In this document: positions 46,913-56,130 of the stretch, piece after piece
How positions within the stretch are numbered: position 1 is the first letter of the stretch
Layout of the letters: every line of letters starts with the position of its first letter
From: Ignavibacteria bacterium
Lineage (GTDB): Bacteria; Bacteroidota; Ignavibacteria; Tepidaquicellales; Tepidaquicellaceae
Reading direction: 5' to 3'
Length of the DNA: 64,000 nucleotides
Assembly (NCBI GenBank): GCA_019187405.1
Contig: JABAQZ010000006.1
Span: 234,445-298,444 of the forward strand
Made by a program: the position numbers and the translations under genes
The notes under the pieces: generated by a model
The model's input: only the letters and a program-made list of their open reading frames with translations
Told to the model about the DNA's origin: nothing
Databases searched by the model: none

Positions 46913-49084
46913 ATGATTAATAAATTAATTTTTATCTGCGGGTTTTTGATTTTTATTGTACCATTTGAATTGAAATCACAAGTGTATTCCGACAATGAAT
47001 GGGAAATACTCCAGTTAATGGACAGTAGAATTCTTGGACAAGACGGAAAAATTAATGAGTACCTCCATTCCATCGATCCTAAAATTCGTCAAAAAGCAAT
47101 TTACGCTCTGGCTAACATAGGTGACAGCAGTACAGTTTCATTAATTAATTTCCTTTTTGCAGGTCCGTTTAAAGATTATCCTGACAAAAATGATCTTATG
47201 GCAAGTGCTTTCTTGCTCGGTCAGATCAATTGCAACGAAAGCCGGAAACTGCTCGAAACTGTTTTTAATAATCCGGATTCATTTAAATCGGAAATGAAAG
47301 AATCAGGAGTGTATTTCATTGATGCGGCAGGAAAAATCGGAGATGAAAACCTTTTTAATATTTTTCTAAACTTAGCCGAGAATACTGATAGCTACGATCA
47401 AAATATTAATTCAGCAATAGCAATGTCTCTTGCAAAATTTGCTTTGCGAAAATTTGTAAATGAAAAATCGGTGAGTGTTTTAAAACAAATTGTTAAATAC
47501 TCACAAGATACTTCCGCTTTGAGAAATGCAGCTTATGCCTTCTGGAGAATAGGCGATAAATCTCTTTTATTAAATGCTAAACAGGAAATATATGACCTTA
47601 CCGGTTCAAATGATCCGCAGACAAGAATGTGGGCTTTTAATGCTCTGGGAAAATTTAAAGATAATCTTTTGTTGATGTATACTTTGGAATCTTTTATTGC
47701 TGAAAAAGACTGGAGAGTCAAAGTGAATATGCTGAATTCACTCGGCAATTATAATCTGGATTCCATTCCTGAACTTACTCTTCATATTTTCTCCTTGCTC
47801 GGTGATGCATTTAATGATGATAACGAGCATGTGTCGCTAACTTCCATTGCCGTTATGGGAAATATTTTTCAGAATATCAGGAAATCTAAAAACTCCGTTG
47901 CTAATTCAATGGCATCAGGAATAAAAGAAGAACTTCTTGCTGCATTGAATGAACCGAAAAAGTTTTCGGTACTTCAAAGATCCGAAATTACTAAAACACT
48001 TGCAAAAATGTATAGGGATGAAGTGAAAAAAGATTTACTGTCAGCCTTGGTTTTATCAAATGATTATTTCTTTAAAAGTAATGTAATTAAATCATTTGGA
48101 TTTTTTGATGATTATAATATTTTCAAAGAAGTCCGTGACTCTGTCAGCAGCGAAGTCAGAAAGTATAATCTGTCATATCAAATCAATAGCGGAGAAATGA
48201 TCGGAAGCACAGATCTTGCTTTACTCTATAGAGGATTTGTACAAATGCTTTCTGATTTGGATGATAAAGCAAAAGCAGACGATCTGAATTCTATAAGATT
48301 GATTTTTACAGAGTTTGCTTCTTCAAAAGATCCGGTGATCACTGATGTCTGCCTTACTGCTCTTCAGGATTCTTTGTATAAAGATTTTAAAGATGAAACT
48401 TCACAGGTTATCCTTTTTGATTTTGATGATCTGAATTATCCTCAAGATGAAACCGTAATTCTCATTTTTATTGATGCCATGAAAAAACTTTATAATGATA
48501 GTACTTATAAATCTCTGGAAAAGTATCTGAATTTTGGAAACTATGAAATAGCAAAAGCCGCAAAAGAGACTCTTGAAAATATCACATGGAAAAAGTATGG
48601 TCAAAATGTATTTCCTGAAACCGATCACGATCTCGAATATATGAAGAATTTGGATTCTAAAAAGTTTGTTGTATTGAAAACTTCTAAAGGACAAATTAAT
48701 GTCGAATTGTTTCCAGATATTGCTCCATTTACTGTTCAGAATTTTCTTAAGCTTGCAGAAAAAGATTACTATGATAATACTGTATTTCACAGGGTTGTTC
48801 CAAATTTTGTAATACAAGGAGGCGATCCGAGCGGAACAGGTTACGGAGGTCCTGGTTACTCTATCAGAAGTGAATTCTCCCCGGTAAAATTTGAAACCGG
48901 ATTTCTGGGAATGGCCTCCAGCGGGAAAGATACCGAAGGAAGCCAGTTCTTTATCACTCATTCTGCAACTCCGCATCTTGACGGGAAATATACTTTGTTT
49001 GGTAAAGTCGTAAATACTATTGATGTAGTTGATAAAATTCAGCAAGGAGATACTTTAAAAGATGTTACTATTATTAAACAATAG
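46913..49084 (+). CDS. Exported HEAT-repeat protein fused to a cyclophilin-type peptidyl-prolyl isomerase
   Basis: A 723-residue exported protein. Signal peptide (MINKLIFICGFLIFIVPFEL), about ten HEAT-like alpha repeats (residues about 35-560; e.g. KIRQKAIYALANIGDSSTV, PQTRMWAFNALGKF), and a C-terminal cyclophilin domain (about 580-723). The cyclophilin has its active-site blocks intact: VFHRVVPNFVIQGGDPSGTG, SQFFITHS and HLDGKYTLFGKVV. It would assist periplasmic folding with a protein-binding solenoid attached. The frame is open from 46610, but ATG 46913 starts after the upstream gene and begins the signal peptide. Confidence 0.87.
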   Translation: MINKLIFICGFLIFIVPFELKSQVYSDNEWEILQLMDSRILGQDGKINEYLHSIDPKIRQKAIYALANIGDSSTVSLINFLFAGPFKDYPDKNDLMASAFLLGQINCNESRKLLETVFNNPDSFKSEMKESGVYFIDAAGKIGDENLFNIFLNLAENTDSYDQNINSAIAMSLAKFALRKFVNEKSVSVLKQIVKYSQDTSALRNAAYAFWRIGDKSLLLNAKQEIYDLTGSNDPQTRMWAFNALGKFKDNLLLMYTLESFIAEKDWRVKVNMLNSLGNYNLDSIPELTLHIFSLLGDAFNDDNEHVSLTSIAVMGNIFQNIRKSKNSVANSMASGIKEELLAALNEPKKFSVLQRSEITKTLAKMYRDEVKKDLLSALVLSNDYFFKSNVIKSFGFFDDYNIFKEVRDSVSSEVRKYNLSYQINSGEMIGSTDLALLYRGFVQMLSDLDDKAKADDLNSIRLIFTEFASSKDPVITDVCLTALQDSLYKDFKDETSQVILFDFDDLNYPQDETVILIFIDAMKKLYNDSTYKSLEKYLNFGNYEIAKAAKETLENITWKKYGQNVFPETDHDLEYMKNLDSKKFVVLKTSKGQINVELFPDIAPFTVQNFLKLAEKDYYDNTVFHRVVPNFVIQGGDPSGTGYGGPGYSIRSEFSPVKFETGFLGMASSGKDTEGSQFFITHSATPHLDGKYTLFGKVVNTIDVVDKIQQGDTLKDVTIIKQ

Positions 49085-49714
49085 ATCTAATTTATTGATT
49101 ATTAACTTAACAATTTTGATTTTTACTTAACGTTTCTATTTTAAAATTACTTTGAAAAATGATTCTAGTTTTTTCCTCTGTAATTATTTCTTCTTAAAAT
49201 AGAATTTCAATATTCTCTTTACTCCCCAGTTTTCAGAATCTGGAAGTATTATTTGTCTATTAACAATTAAATTCTATTTGAATGGTAATGAGAGTTAGTA
49301 TGCTGCTGATGTATATAATATTTTAAAAGTTGGTTCTTATTCGAATATAAATTCTCTGTAAACATTTTAATCAGTTGTTGATAAGAAATCTGAAACTTTC
49401 TCTGTATTTTTTTAATATCAAATTATATAGGAATTTATGAAAAACATTCTCACTCCGGCAATCAAAACAATTGAATACTTTTAAATTTCTTTTTATCACT
49501 CATTTAGATTATTTAAAAAGATGCACCGGTATATTTTATACATTATACCCGCGCTAATGAATTTGAGGCTACTTCTAAAATTGAATATGGTTATTTCCTG
49601 CAGAATAAAAAATTTTATAGGTTATCTGAAAAAATGATTTTCAAACACAGAGAAGTTTATTAGGAAATTAAGAACTGCTACATTGATTTTGGATTCGATA
49701 GTTTAAATTCTTTC
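49085..49714. other. Degenerate non-coding stretch
   Basis: About 630 bp of AT-rich sequence with no ORF that can be supported, leading into the VOC relic. It looks like decayed coding sequence, but nothing in it could be assigned. Confidence 0.5.
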
Positions 49715-49918
49715 AGCTCCCATTTATAAAAGCAAATTGAGTATTCCCGATGATAAATACCGCGGGCTGGGGAAGATCTGATAAGTGTTTTGGATAAAAT
49801 TGAAAATGCCGAAGGTAAAATTATTCAACCGAAGACAAAAGTTACTGATGAAATAGGCTTTATACCAATATTCAAAGATACAGAAGGAAATAAAGTTGAC
49901 TTACATTCACCAAAATAG
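49715..49918 (+). pseudogene. Relic of a VOC (glyoxalase/bleomycin-resistance) protein
   Basis: The last 49 codons before TAG 49916-49918 read EDLISVLDKIENAEGKIIQP, KTKVTDEIGFIPIFKDTEGN, KVDLHSPK, the C-terminal half-domain of a VOC protein. A slightly earlier out-of-frame stretch (APIYKSKLSIPDDKY) fits the preceding strand. A stop and frameshift separate them and no N-terminus exists. Confidence 0.6.
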
Positions 49919-50189
49919 AATTATTTAACCTCTCTGTCTTGCTTAAATGATAGAGCTGATTCTAAGAGTAAGTATAAATGAATATAATTTTATGCTTTTA
50001 GTGATGCAACATTTATGTTGCGGAAGCAGTGATGCAACATTTATGTTGCTGAAGCAGTGATGCAACATTTATGTTGCCGAAGCAGTGATGCAACATTTAT
50101 GTTGCAGCAACAGTGATGCAACATTTATGTTGCAGCAACAGTGATGCAACATTTATGTTGCGACAACAGTAATGCAACATTTATGTTGC

Positions 50190-50333
50190 AACGAAATGCA
50201 GGTGCTGTTTAAAAAGTATGAATTACTTCTTTCCATATCCCATCTCAGGAAAAATTAAATTCAACTATCTATGTTTCTAAAACCGGACAGTTGTAAAGAG
50301 TAGTTCTCTCTTTGAGAACCTCGTTAAAATAAT
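50190..50333. repeat. 144-bp inter-block spacer, copy 1
   Basis: Starts AACGAAATGCAGGTGCTGTT, contains AAACCGGACAGTTGTAAAGA and the hairpin GTTCTC-TCTTT-GAGAAC, and ends TTAAAATAAT. Nearly identical to copies 2 and 3. Confidence 0.9.
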
Positions 50334-50461
50334 GCAACATTTATGTTGCGGAAAAAGTGATGCAACATTTATGTTGCAGAAGCAGTGATGCAACATTTAT
50401 GTTGCGGAAGCAGTGATGCAACATTTATGTTGCGACAACAGTGATGCAACATTTATGTTGC

Positions 50462-50605
50462 GACGAAATGCAGGTGCTGTTTAAAAAGTATGAATTACTT
50501 CTTTCCATATCCCAACTCAGGAAAAATTAAATTCAACTATCTATGTTTCTAAAACCGGACAGTTGTAAAGAGTAGTTCTCTCTTTGAGAACCTCGATAAA
50601 ATAAT
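50462..50605. repeat. 144-bp inter-block spacer, copy 2
   Basis: Same length and sequence as copy 1 apart from a few bases (CAACTCAG for CATCTCAG, CTCGATAAAA for CTCGTTAAAA). Confidence 0.9.
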
Positions 50606-50789
50606 ACAACATTTATGTTGCGACAACTGTAATGCAACATTTATGTTGTGACAACTGTAATGCAACATTTATGTTGCGACAACTGTAATGCAACATTTAT
50701 GTTGTGACAACTGTAATGCAACATTTATGTTGCGACAACTGTAATGCAACATTTATGTTGCGACAACTGTAATGCAACATTTATGTTGC

Positions 50790-50933
50790 GACGAAATGCA
50801 GGTGCTGTTTAAAAAGTATGAATTACTTCTTTCCATATCCCATCTCAGGAAAAATTAAATTCAACTATCTATGTTTCTAAAACCGGACAGTTGTAAAGAG
50901 TAGTTCTCTCTTTGAGAACCTCGATAAAATAAT
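50790..50933. repeat. 144-bp inter-block spacer, copy 3
   Basis: Same length as the others and almost identical to copies 1 and 2. The first core after it starts ACAAC, as after copy 2, so copies 2 and 3 were duplicated together with that unit. Confidence 0.9.
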
Positions 50934-51397
50934 ACAACATTTATGTTGCGACAGCAATAATGCAACATTTATGTTGCGACACCTGTGATGCAACATTTAT
51001 GTTGCGACACCTGTGATGCAACATTTATGTTGCAGCAACAGTGATGCAACATTTATGTTGCGACAACTGTAATGCAACATTTATGTTGCGACAACTGTAA
51101 TGCAACATTTATGTTGTGACAACTGTAATGCAACATTTATGTTGCGACAACTGTAATGCAACATTTATGTTGTGACAACTGTAATGCAACATTTATGTTG
51201 TGACAACTGTAATGCAACATTTATGTTGCGACAACTGTAATGCAACATTTATGTTGCGACAACTGTAATGCAACATTTATGTTGCCGAAGTAGTGATGCA
51301 ACATTTTTGTTGCGGTAAAAGTGATGCAACATTTATGTTGCGGAAAAAGTGATGCAACATTTATGTTGCGACAACTGTAATGCAACATTTATGTTGC

Positions 51398-51541
51398 GAC
51401 GAAATGCAGGTACTGTTTAAATAGTAAGAATTACTTCTTTCCAAATCCCATTTCAGGAAAAATTAAATTCAACTATCTATGTTTCCAAAACCGGACAGTT
51501 GTAAAGAGTAGTTCTCTCTTTGAGAACATCGGTAAAATAAT
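51398..51541. repeat. 144-bp inter-block spacer, copy 4 (divergent)
   Basis: Again 144 bp, but with about ten substitutions (GGTACTGTTTAAATAGTAAG, CCAAATCCCATTTCAGG, GTTTCCAAAACC, GAACATCGG). The GTTCTC-TCTTT-GAGAAC hairpin is unchanged. Confidence 0.9.
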
Positions 51542-51867
51542 GCAACATTTTTGTTGCAGCATCAGTAATGCAACATTTATGTTGCAACAACAGTAATGCA
51601 ACATTTATGTTTCGGAAGTAGTGATGCTACATTTATGTTGCAGCAACAGTGATGCAACATTTATGTTGCAGCAACAGTGATGCAACATTTATGTTGCCGA
51701 AGCAGTGATGCAACATTTATGTTGCGACAGCAGTGATGCAACATTTATGTTGCGACACCTGTGATGCAACATTTATGTTGCCCATTTTGAGTAAACTAAA
51801 ACCATTATTACAAAATATAGTATATTACAATCTACAAATTTTAATTCTAACTTCAACTCTTCTCCTC

Positions 51868-52491
51868 TTAATCGGTGTGTAAAACTTTGAATATATCTAA
51901 AAACTCATTCTGCAATGTCATTGTCCTGTCCTTTGCATACCAAACCTGTATCTGCTTAACTGCTTCATCATGATTGTAATCAGACCTACTTTTGAATTCC
52001 TTCATCATACTTTGAGCAGTTTGTGGCCTTGGTCCCCATTTATATATTACTTCAAGTGTTTCTGCCTTTATAATTAAACATACCGGTATAGATTTTGTAC
52101 CTTCAGTCAAAAACTCATCCATTATTTCTGGATACTCATCTCTGAAAATAATTCTCAACTTAATGTTTGGATTTATTTCTGTCATCTTTGCCAATGGTGG
52201 AAGATTCTGCGCTACATCTCCACACCAAGTCTCTGCTATCACCAGTAAAAAAATTGACTCACTTATTTTGCTTATCTCTGAAACCAACTCTTCCGATATT
52301 TCGGTGGTTTTTTCAATTCTCTTTAATCTTTCAAAATTTAACTTTGTAAAAAAAATTCTTTCTGAAGATTGATCTTCTCCGGATGTCTTGCCCCCTTCCG
52401 CAAATTTCCTCACAATTGCTTTGTAACTATCAAAAGTATAAGCATTGTTAATTATTTCTCTTTCTAACTTCTTCTCCATGATATTTTTCAT
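51868..52491 (-). CDS. Thioredoxin-family protein
   Basis: About 207 residues when started at ATG 52491 (an in-frame ATG at 52539 would add a 16-residue Lys/Ile-rich stretch). The fold is thioredoxin-like of the Thioredoxin_9 type: VIAETWCGDVAQNLPPLAKM carries a WCGD in which only one Cys is present, so it is not a classical CxxC oxidoreductase. The cis-Pro segment SIPVCLIIKAETL is present and contains a Cys. The C-terminus is helical. It follows the palindrome array and is alone on its strand. Confidence 0.82.
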   Translation of the reverse strand: MKNIMEKKLEREIINNAYTFDSYKAIVRKFAEGGKTSGEDQSSERIFFTKLNFERLKRIEKTTEISEELVSEISKISESIFLLVIAETWCGDVAQNLPPLAKMTEINPNIKLRIIFRDEYPEIMDEFLTEGTKSIPVCLIIKAETLEVIYKWGPRPQTAQSMMKEFKSRSDYNHDEAVKQIQVWYAKDRTMTLQNEFLDIFKVLHTD

Positions 52492-52870
52492 TTTTATTGT
52501 ATACAATTTAATCAAAATATATTTTACTTTAACTTCCATTATTTTACTCTTTGTCTGTAATTGTTAATTCTTTAGATGCCTAATTTAAGTAATTTAAAAA
52601 CTAATGCCGTATTCCATTTATTGTCCTATATACTCCTTAATTTTATGAGACATCTATGGAAATTTTAAAATATAGACAGTTTTATTTAACGTTTTTTTAA
52701 TTTAATGATGTATTAAATTTCTGGCAATTTCATTTATTCTTTTAAACTCAATTTTTATTTTATGTGCAGGTATTATTTTGAAATGAAATTTATTAAATTT
52801 ATTTGCTCTTATTGTTAAAGTGAAATGTAAATTTATATCCCTCCTGTATTTATATCTTTTTTTAAAAAAG

Positions 52871-53710
52871 ATGTTTTTACTTATCTTTGTCCTTAGCTTT
52901 ATTTTATTTTTAAATGAACAATCTTCAGCTCAAAAAAATATTCTTACTATCTCACAGTTACAGAAAACTCGTCTTTACAAATCTTTAGATGATGCACTGA
53001 AAGAACCTCATAAAGTATTTAGATTGAATCTTGAAAATTCCGGTCTAAGCGAATTGACAAGTGAAATTTATAAATTCGATAAATTGCAATCTTTGAATCT
53101 GAGTAATAATAACTTGTATGAACTTCCAAAAGAAATTGGAATGCTGAAAAATCTTCAGTTCTTAAACTTAACCGGCACTAATTTGCATGATTTACCAGAT
53201 GAATTCGCTAATCTGAAAAATCTTTTAGTCTTAAATCTTGATAATATGGCATCATTTAACTTTACAGTTTCTAAAAGAATTATTCTTTCTTTAAAAAATC
53301 TCAGAGAAATTTCCGCTAATTCCGTTTACATTCCCGTATTCCCTTCAGAATTTTATAAATTGAAAAAATTATTGAAAATAAGTATGGCTAACTGTGGTAT
53401 GGTGAATATTTCGGAGCAAATAGGTGACATTTCAAACCTGATGTATCTTGATCTTTCTTTTAATCAACTTACTGACTTGCCCGATGAAATTGGCGATTTG
53501 ATGAACTTAAGAGATTTGTATTTAGGAGGCAACAATTTAAAATCTCTCCCCGATAATATTGAAAATCTTAAAGACAATCTTGTTACTCTCGGTTTGGCTT
53601 CGGAACAAAAAGATACAGGCGAATTTTTCTCAAATCCAATTCCTAAAACTGAAGTTTTGAATCTGCAGAATCTACTCCCGTATACAAAAATTATTTATAT
53701 TTGGAATTAG
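52871..53710 (+). CDS. Exported leucine-rich-repeat protein
   Basis: A 279-residue protein from ATG 52871 (GTG 52820 would add 17 residues). Signal peptide MFLLIFVLSFILFLNEQSSA, then about eight LRR units of 23 residues with the bacterial LxxLxLxxNxLxxLPxEI pattern (KLQSLNLSNNNLYELPKEIG, LMYLDLSFNQLTDLPDEIG). There is no sorting domain or anchor after the repeats. LRR proteins of this sort bind other proteins; the partner is unknown. Convergent with the POT transporter gene. Confidence 0.8.
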   Translation: MFLLIFVLSFILFLNEQSSAQKNILTISQLQKTRLYKSLDDALKEPHKVFRLNLENSGLSELTSEIYKFDKLQSLNLSNNNLYELPKEIGMLKNLQFLNLTGTNLHDLPDEFANLKNLLVLNLDNMASFNFTVSKRIILSLKNLREISANSVYIPVFPSEFYKLKKLLKISMANCGMVNISEQIGDISNLMYLDLSFNQLTDLPDEIGDLMNLRDLYLGGNNLKSLPDNIENLKDNLVTLGLASEQKDTGEFFSNPIPKTEVLNLQNLLPYTKIIYIWN

Positions 53711-53717
53711 TATGAAT

Positions 53718-55082
53718 TTAGTTTTCCGTAAGCAACGGATCCTGTAACTTGCTTCGCGTCTGTATGTAACTTTCTGCTTTATATCTTAATGAAAAGATGA
53801 TAAATACTAGTGATGTGACTAACATCAATCCTGCAAAAAACCAAAAATATTCAGCGCTGTCCAGTTTATATGTTCCATCTGGATTTACGATTATCTTATT
53901 TACCAATGCAGTCACTCCGTTTCCAAGTGAAACCGATAAATACCATAAGCCCATTACAAATGATTTCATACTGTTTGGCGCTTGCGTATATGAAAATTCT
54001 AATCCGGTTATCGAAACCATCACTTCTCCTATCGTAAGTAATATATATGCCCAGAATTGCCATATTATATTCGGTTTTCCTCCTGATAGTATTGATATTT
54101 CTGCTATAGCAAGAATTGCAAAAGAAAATACTGCTAAAAACATTCCTATGGAAATTTTTTTTAGCGACGTCAGATTAATGTATTTTCCCGCAAATGGATA
54201 AATAATATATGTGAATAATGGAATAAATAACATTATTAATAATGGATTTATCGCTTGTATTTGTGATGATAAAAGCTCAAACCTAATTAATCCAATATCA
54301 ACAATCCTGTCCATCTTCTCGGCTTGAAGCACCCATGAAGATCCTGTCTGATCAAATAAAGACCAAAAAATGGAAATAAATATGTACATTATGCTTAAAT
54401 TAAAAAATGCTTTCTTTCCTTTTGCACTGAATACTTCACTCTTATATGTTTTCCAACCTACAGGCGGTATTGCTATAAATATATTTCTTCCCATTCTGAA
54501 AACTATTGTTGCAAAAAGCATTAAAAATCCCGGTACACCGAATGCCAAATGCGGTCCGTATTTGTCCAGTAATACAGGAGTTAATAATGTTGAAATGGCT
54601 GCGCCTAAATTTATAGAAAAGTAAAAATAACCGAAAATCTTTTCCAATAATATCTTGTTTTTTTCTTCAAACTGATCTCCAACATGCGCCGATACACATG
54701 GCTTTATCCCTCCAGCCCCCATGGCTATTAATGTCAATCCTATTGATAACCCAACCCTAGTATCATCTAATGCAAGAGCTACATGACCGAATACATAAAC
54801 TATAGATAATATAATAATTGTTTTATACTTACCCCAAAAAACATCTGATATTATTGCTCCAATTATCGGGAAAAAGTAATTTACCATGCTGAAAACATGA
54901 AACCATGTCGTCGCTTCATTCTCATTCATGGGATCTGCTTTGCCTGAACTCATTAAGTACTGTGTCATGAATATTACAAGTATTGTTTTCATCCCATAAT
55001 AGCTGAATCTCTCAGATAACTCATTCCCGATAATGTATGGAATGCCCTTGGGATATTTTATTTCAGTATTTTTATCTTCCAT
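53718..55082 (-). CDS. POT-family proton-dependent oligopeptide transporter
   Basis: A 454-residue MFS transporter with about 12-14 membrane segments taking up di- and tripeptides with protons. The POT signature is visible at the N-terminus (GNELSERFSYYGMKTILVIF, containing the ERFSYYG motif) and in FYFSINLGAAISTLLTPVLL. GSSWVLQAEKMDR is the long middle loop. Its start overlaps the end of the glycosyltransferase gene by 11 bp, linking it to an envelope operon. Confidence 0.93.
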   Translation of the reverse strand: MEDKNTEIKYPKGIPYIIGNELSERFSYYGMKTILVIFMTQYLMSSGKADPMNENEATTWFHVFSMVNYFFPIIGAIISDVFWGKYKTIIILSIVYVFGHVALALDDTRVGLSIGLTLIAMGAGGIKPCVSAHVGDQFEEKNKILLEKIFGYFYFSINLGAAISTLLTPVLLDKYGPHLAFGVPGFLMLFATIVFRMGRNIFIAIPPVGWKTYKSEVFSAKGKKAFFNLSIMYIFISIFWSLFDQTGSSWVLQAEKMDRIVDIGLIRFELLSSQIQAINPLLIMLFIPLFTYIIYPFAGKYINLTSLKKISIGMFLAVFSFAILAIAEISILSGGKPNIIWQFWAYILLTIGEVMVSITGLEFSYTQAPNSMKSFVMGLWYLSVSLGNGVTALVNKIIVNPDGTYKLDSAEYFWFFAGLMLVTSLVFIIFSLRYKAESYIQTRSKLQDPLLTEN

Positions 55083-56124
55083 TCTTTAAAGGTATGTTGA
55101 TTTTATTTAATTCTATCAGCTCTTTGAACTTTTCGATGATTTTTTCCTTTGACAATTCTGTCATACAGATGTTTCCAATTTTACATTCAAGTAAATTACA
55201 ATACAGACAGTCAATTCTATCGTTTGTTACAGATAAATTATTCTCACCAAATGGACCCTGTAGAAGCGGATTTGTCGGACCGTATATACCAAGTGTTGGT
55301 ACTCCCATTGCAACTGCTATATGTAACGGTCCCGAATCATTACCTATAACTGCATCACATCTGCTGATTATTGCGCCAAGATATCTTATCGGACTTTCCG
55401 GTATAATGAATGCATTCTTCATTTCTAAACTTCTGATTATCTCTTCGCAATTTTCCTTTTCTCTCTGAGTTCCCCAAAATAATATAAAATCAGCATTGTA
55501 TATCTTATTCATCATATTTATTAGTTCTGCATAATCCTTCGCCTTGTATCTTTTTGATTCCCATCCCCCTGTCTTTGATATCCCTATCAGTTTTCTGCCT
55601 GTTAATTTGTTCTCTCTTATAAAATTATCTGCAAATTCCTTATGCACAATGTTTATATTAAGATATAATTTCTTCGAAGTGACTGGAATATCCAATGCCC
55701 TTAGTGCATCAAGATTAAATTCGACATTATGTATTATCCCTCCCCTGCCTTCAGCCCTAATGTTATATGCATAATTTCTTCCTCTGAAATTAAAACCAAA
55801 TCTGTACTTTGCACCGCTCAAAAATGTTATCAATGCGGTTCTCGGATTTCCAAATAAATCTATTATTAGATCATACTTTTGCTTTCTGATATTTTTTATC
55901 AGACACAATGACTTATCTTCACTTGGATCATAAGTAAATGCTTTGCTAATGTATGGATTGTCAATAAGTACATCACGAGAATGTCTTAATGTAAGAACAT
56001 TAATTTCCGCATTAGAAAAATAATTCTTCAGGTTTGGCAGCAACGGTGTAGTTAATAAGATATCACCGATCCCTCCGAATTTTATTACAAGTATCTTCTC
56101 TACTTTTTCCTTTTCCAGTTTCAA
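55072..56124 (-). CDS. Glycosyltransferase family 9 (heptosyltransferase-like)
   Basis: A 350-residue GT9 (heptosyltransferase) enzyme of lipopolysaccharide core or similar glycan assembly. Segments: ILVIKFGGIGDILLTTPLL at the N-terminus, DLIIDLFGNPRTALI, and the C-terminal donor site ISRCDAVIGNDSGPLHIAVAMGVPTLGIYGPTNP. A CLYCNLLECKIGNICMT Cys cluster lies near the end. The TTG 56124 start lies 6 bp after the nth stop. The sugar donor and acceptor are not known. Confidence 0.9.
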   Translation of the reverse strand: MKLEKEKVEKILVIKFGGIGDILLTTPLLPNLKNYFSNAEINVLTLRHSRDVLIDNPYISKAFTYDPSEDKSLCLIKNIRKQKYDLIIDLFGNPRTALITFLSGAKYRFGFNFRGRNYAYNIRAEGRGGIIHNVEFNLDALRALDIPVTSKKLYLNINIVHKEFADNFIRENKLTGRKLIGISKTGGWESKRYKAKDYAELINMMNKIYNADFILFWGTQREKENCEEIIRSLEMKNAFIIPESPIRYLGAIISRCDAVIGNDSGPLHIAVAMGVPTLGIYGPTNPLLQGPFGENNLSVTNDRIDCLYCNLLECKIGNICMTELSKEKIIEKFKELIELNKINIPLKNGR

Positions 56125-56130
56125 ATCTGC

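Larger units (their letters stand above)
50006..51781. repeat. Hierarchical palindrome array: 45 units of 28 bp in five blocks with four 144-bp spacers
   Basis: The core GCAACATTTATGTTGC (7-bp arms, 2-base loop) recurs every 28 bases in five blocks. The blocks are 50006-50189 (7 units), 50334-50461 (5), 50606-50789 (7), 50934-51397 (17) and 51542-51781 (9). The 12-base linkers come in a few types (GGAAGCAGTGAT, AGCAACAGTGAT, GACAACTGTAAT, GACACCTGTGAT). TGA and TAA occur in nearly every unit, and 28 is 1 modulo 3, so no frame stays open on either strand. It is not CRISPR-like: the linkers are short and repeated. Function unknown. Confidence 0.96.

Noticed and set aside
50606-51200. G-U wobble pattern as evidence of a plus-strand functional RNA
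   Set aside because: Five units ending TTGT would keep pairing only in a plus-strand RNA, but two units beginning ACAAC would keep it only in a minus-strand RNA, so the evidence is balanced.
50006-51781. CRISPR array
   Set aside because: The repeating element is a 16-bp palindrome with 12-base linkers that recur in a few classes. There are no unique 25-40-base spacers and no cas gene in the window.
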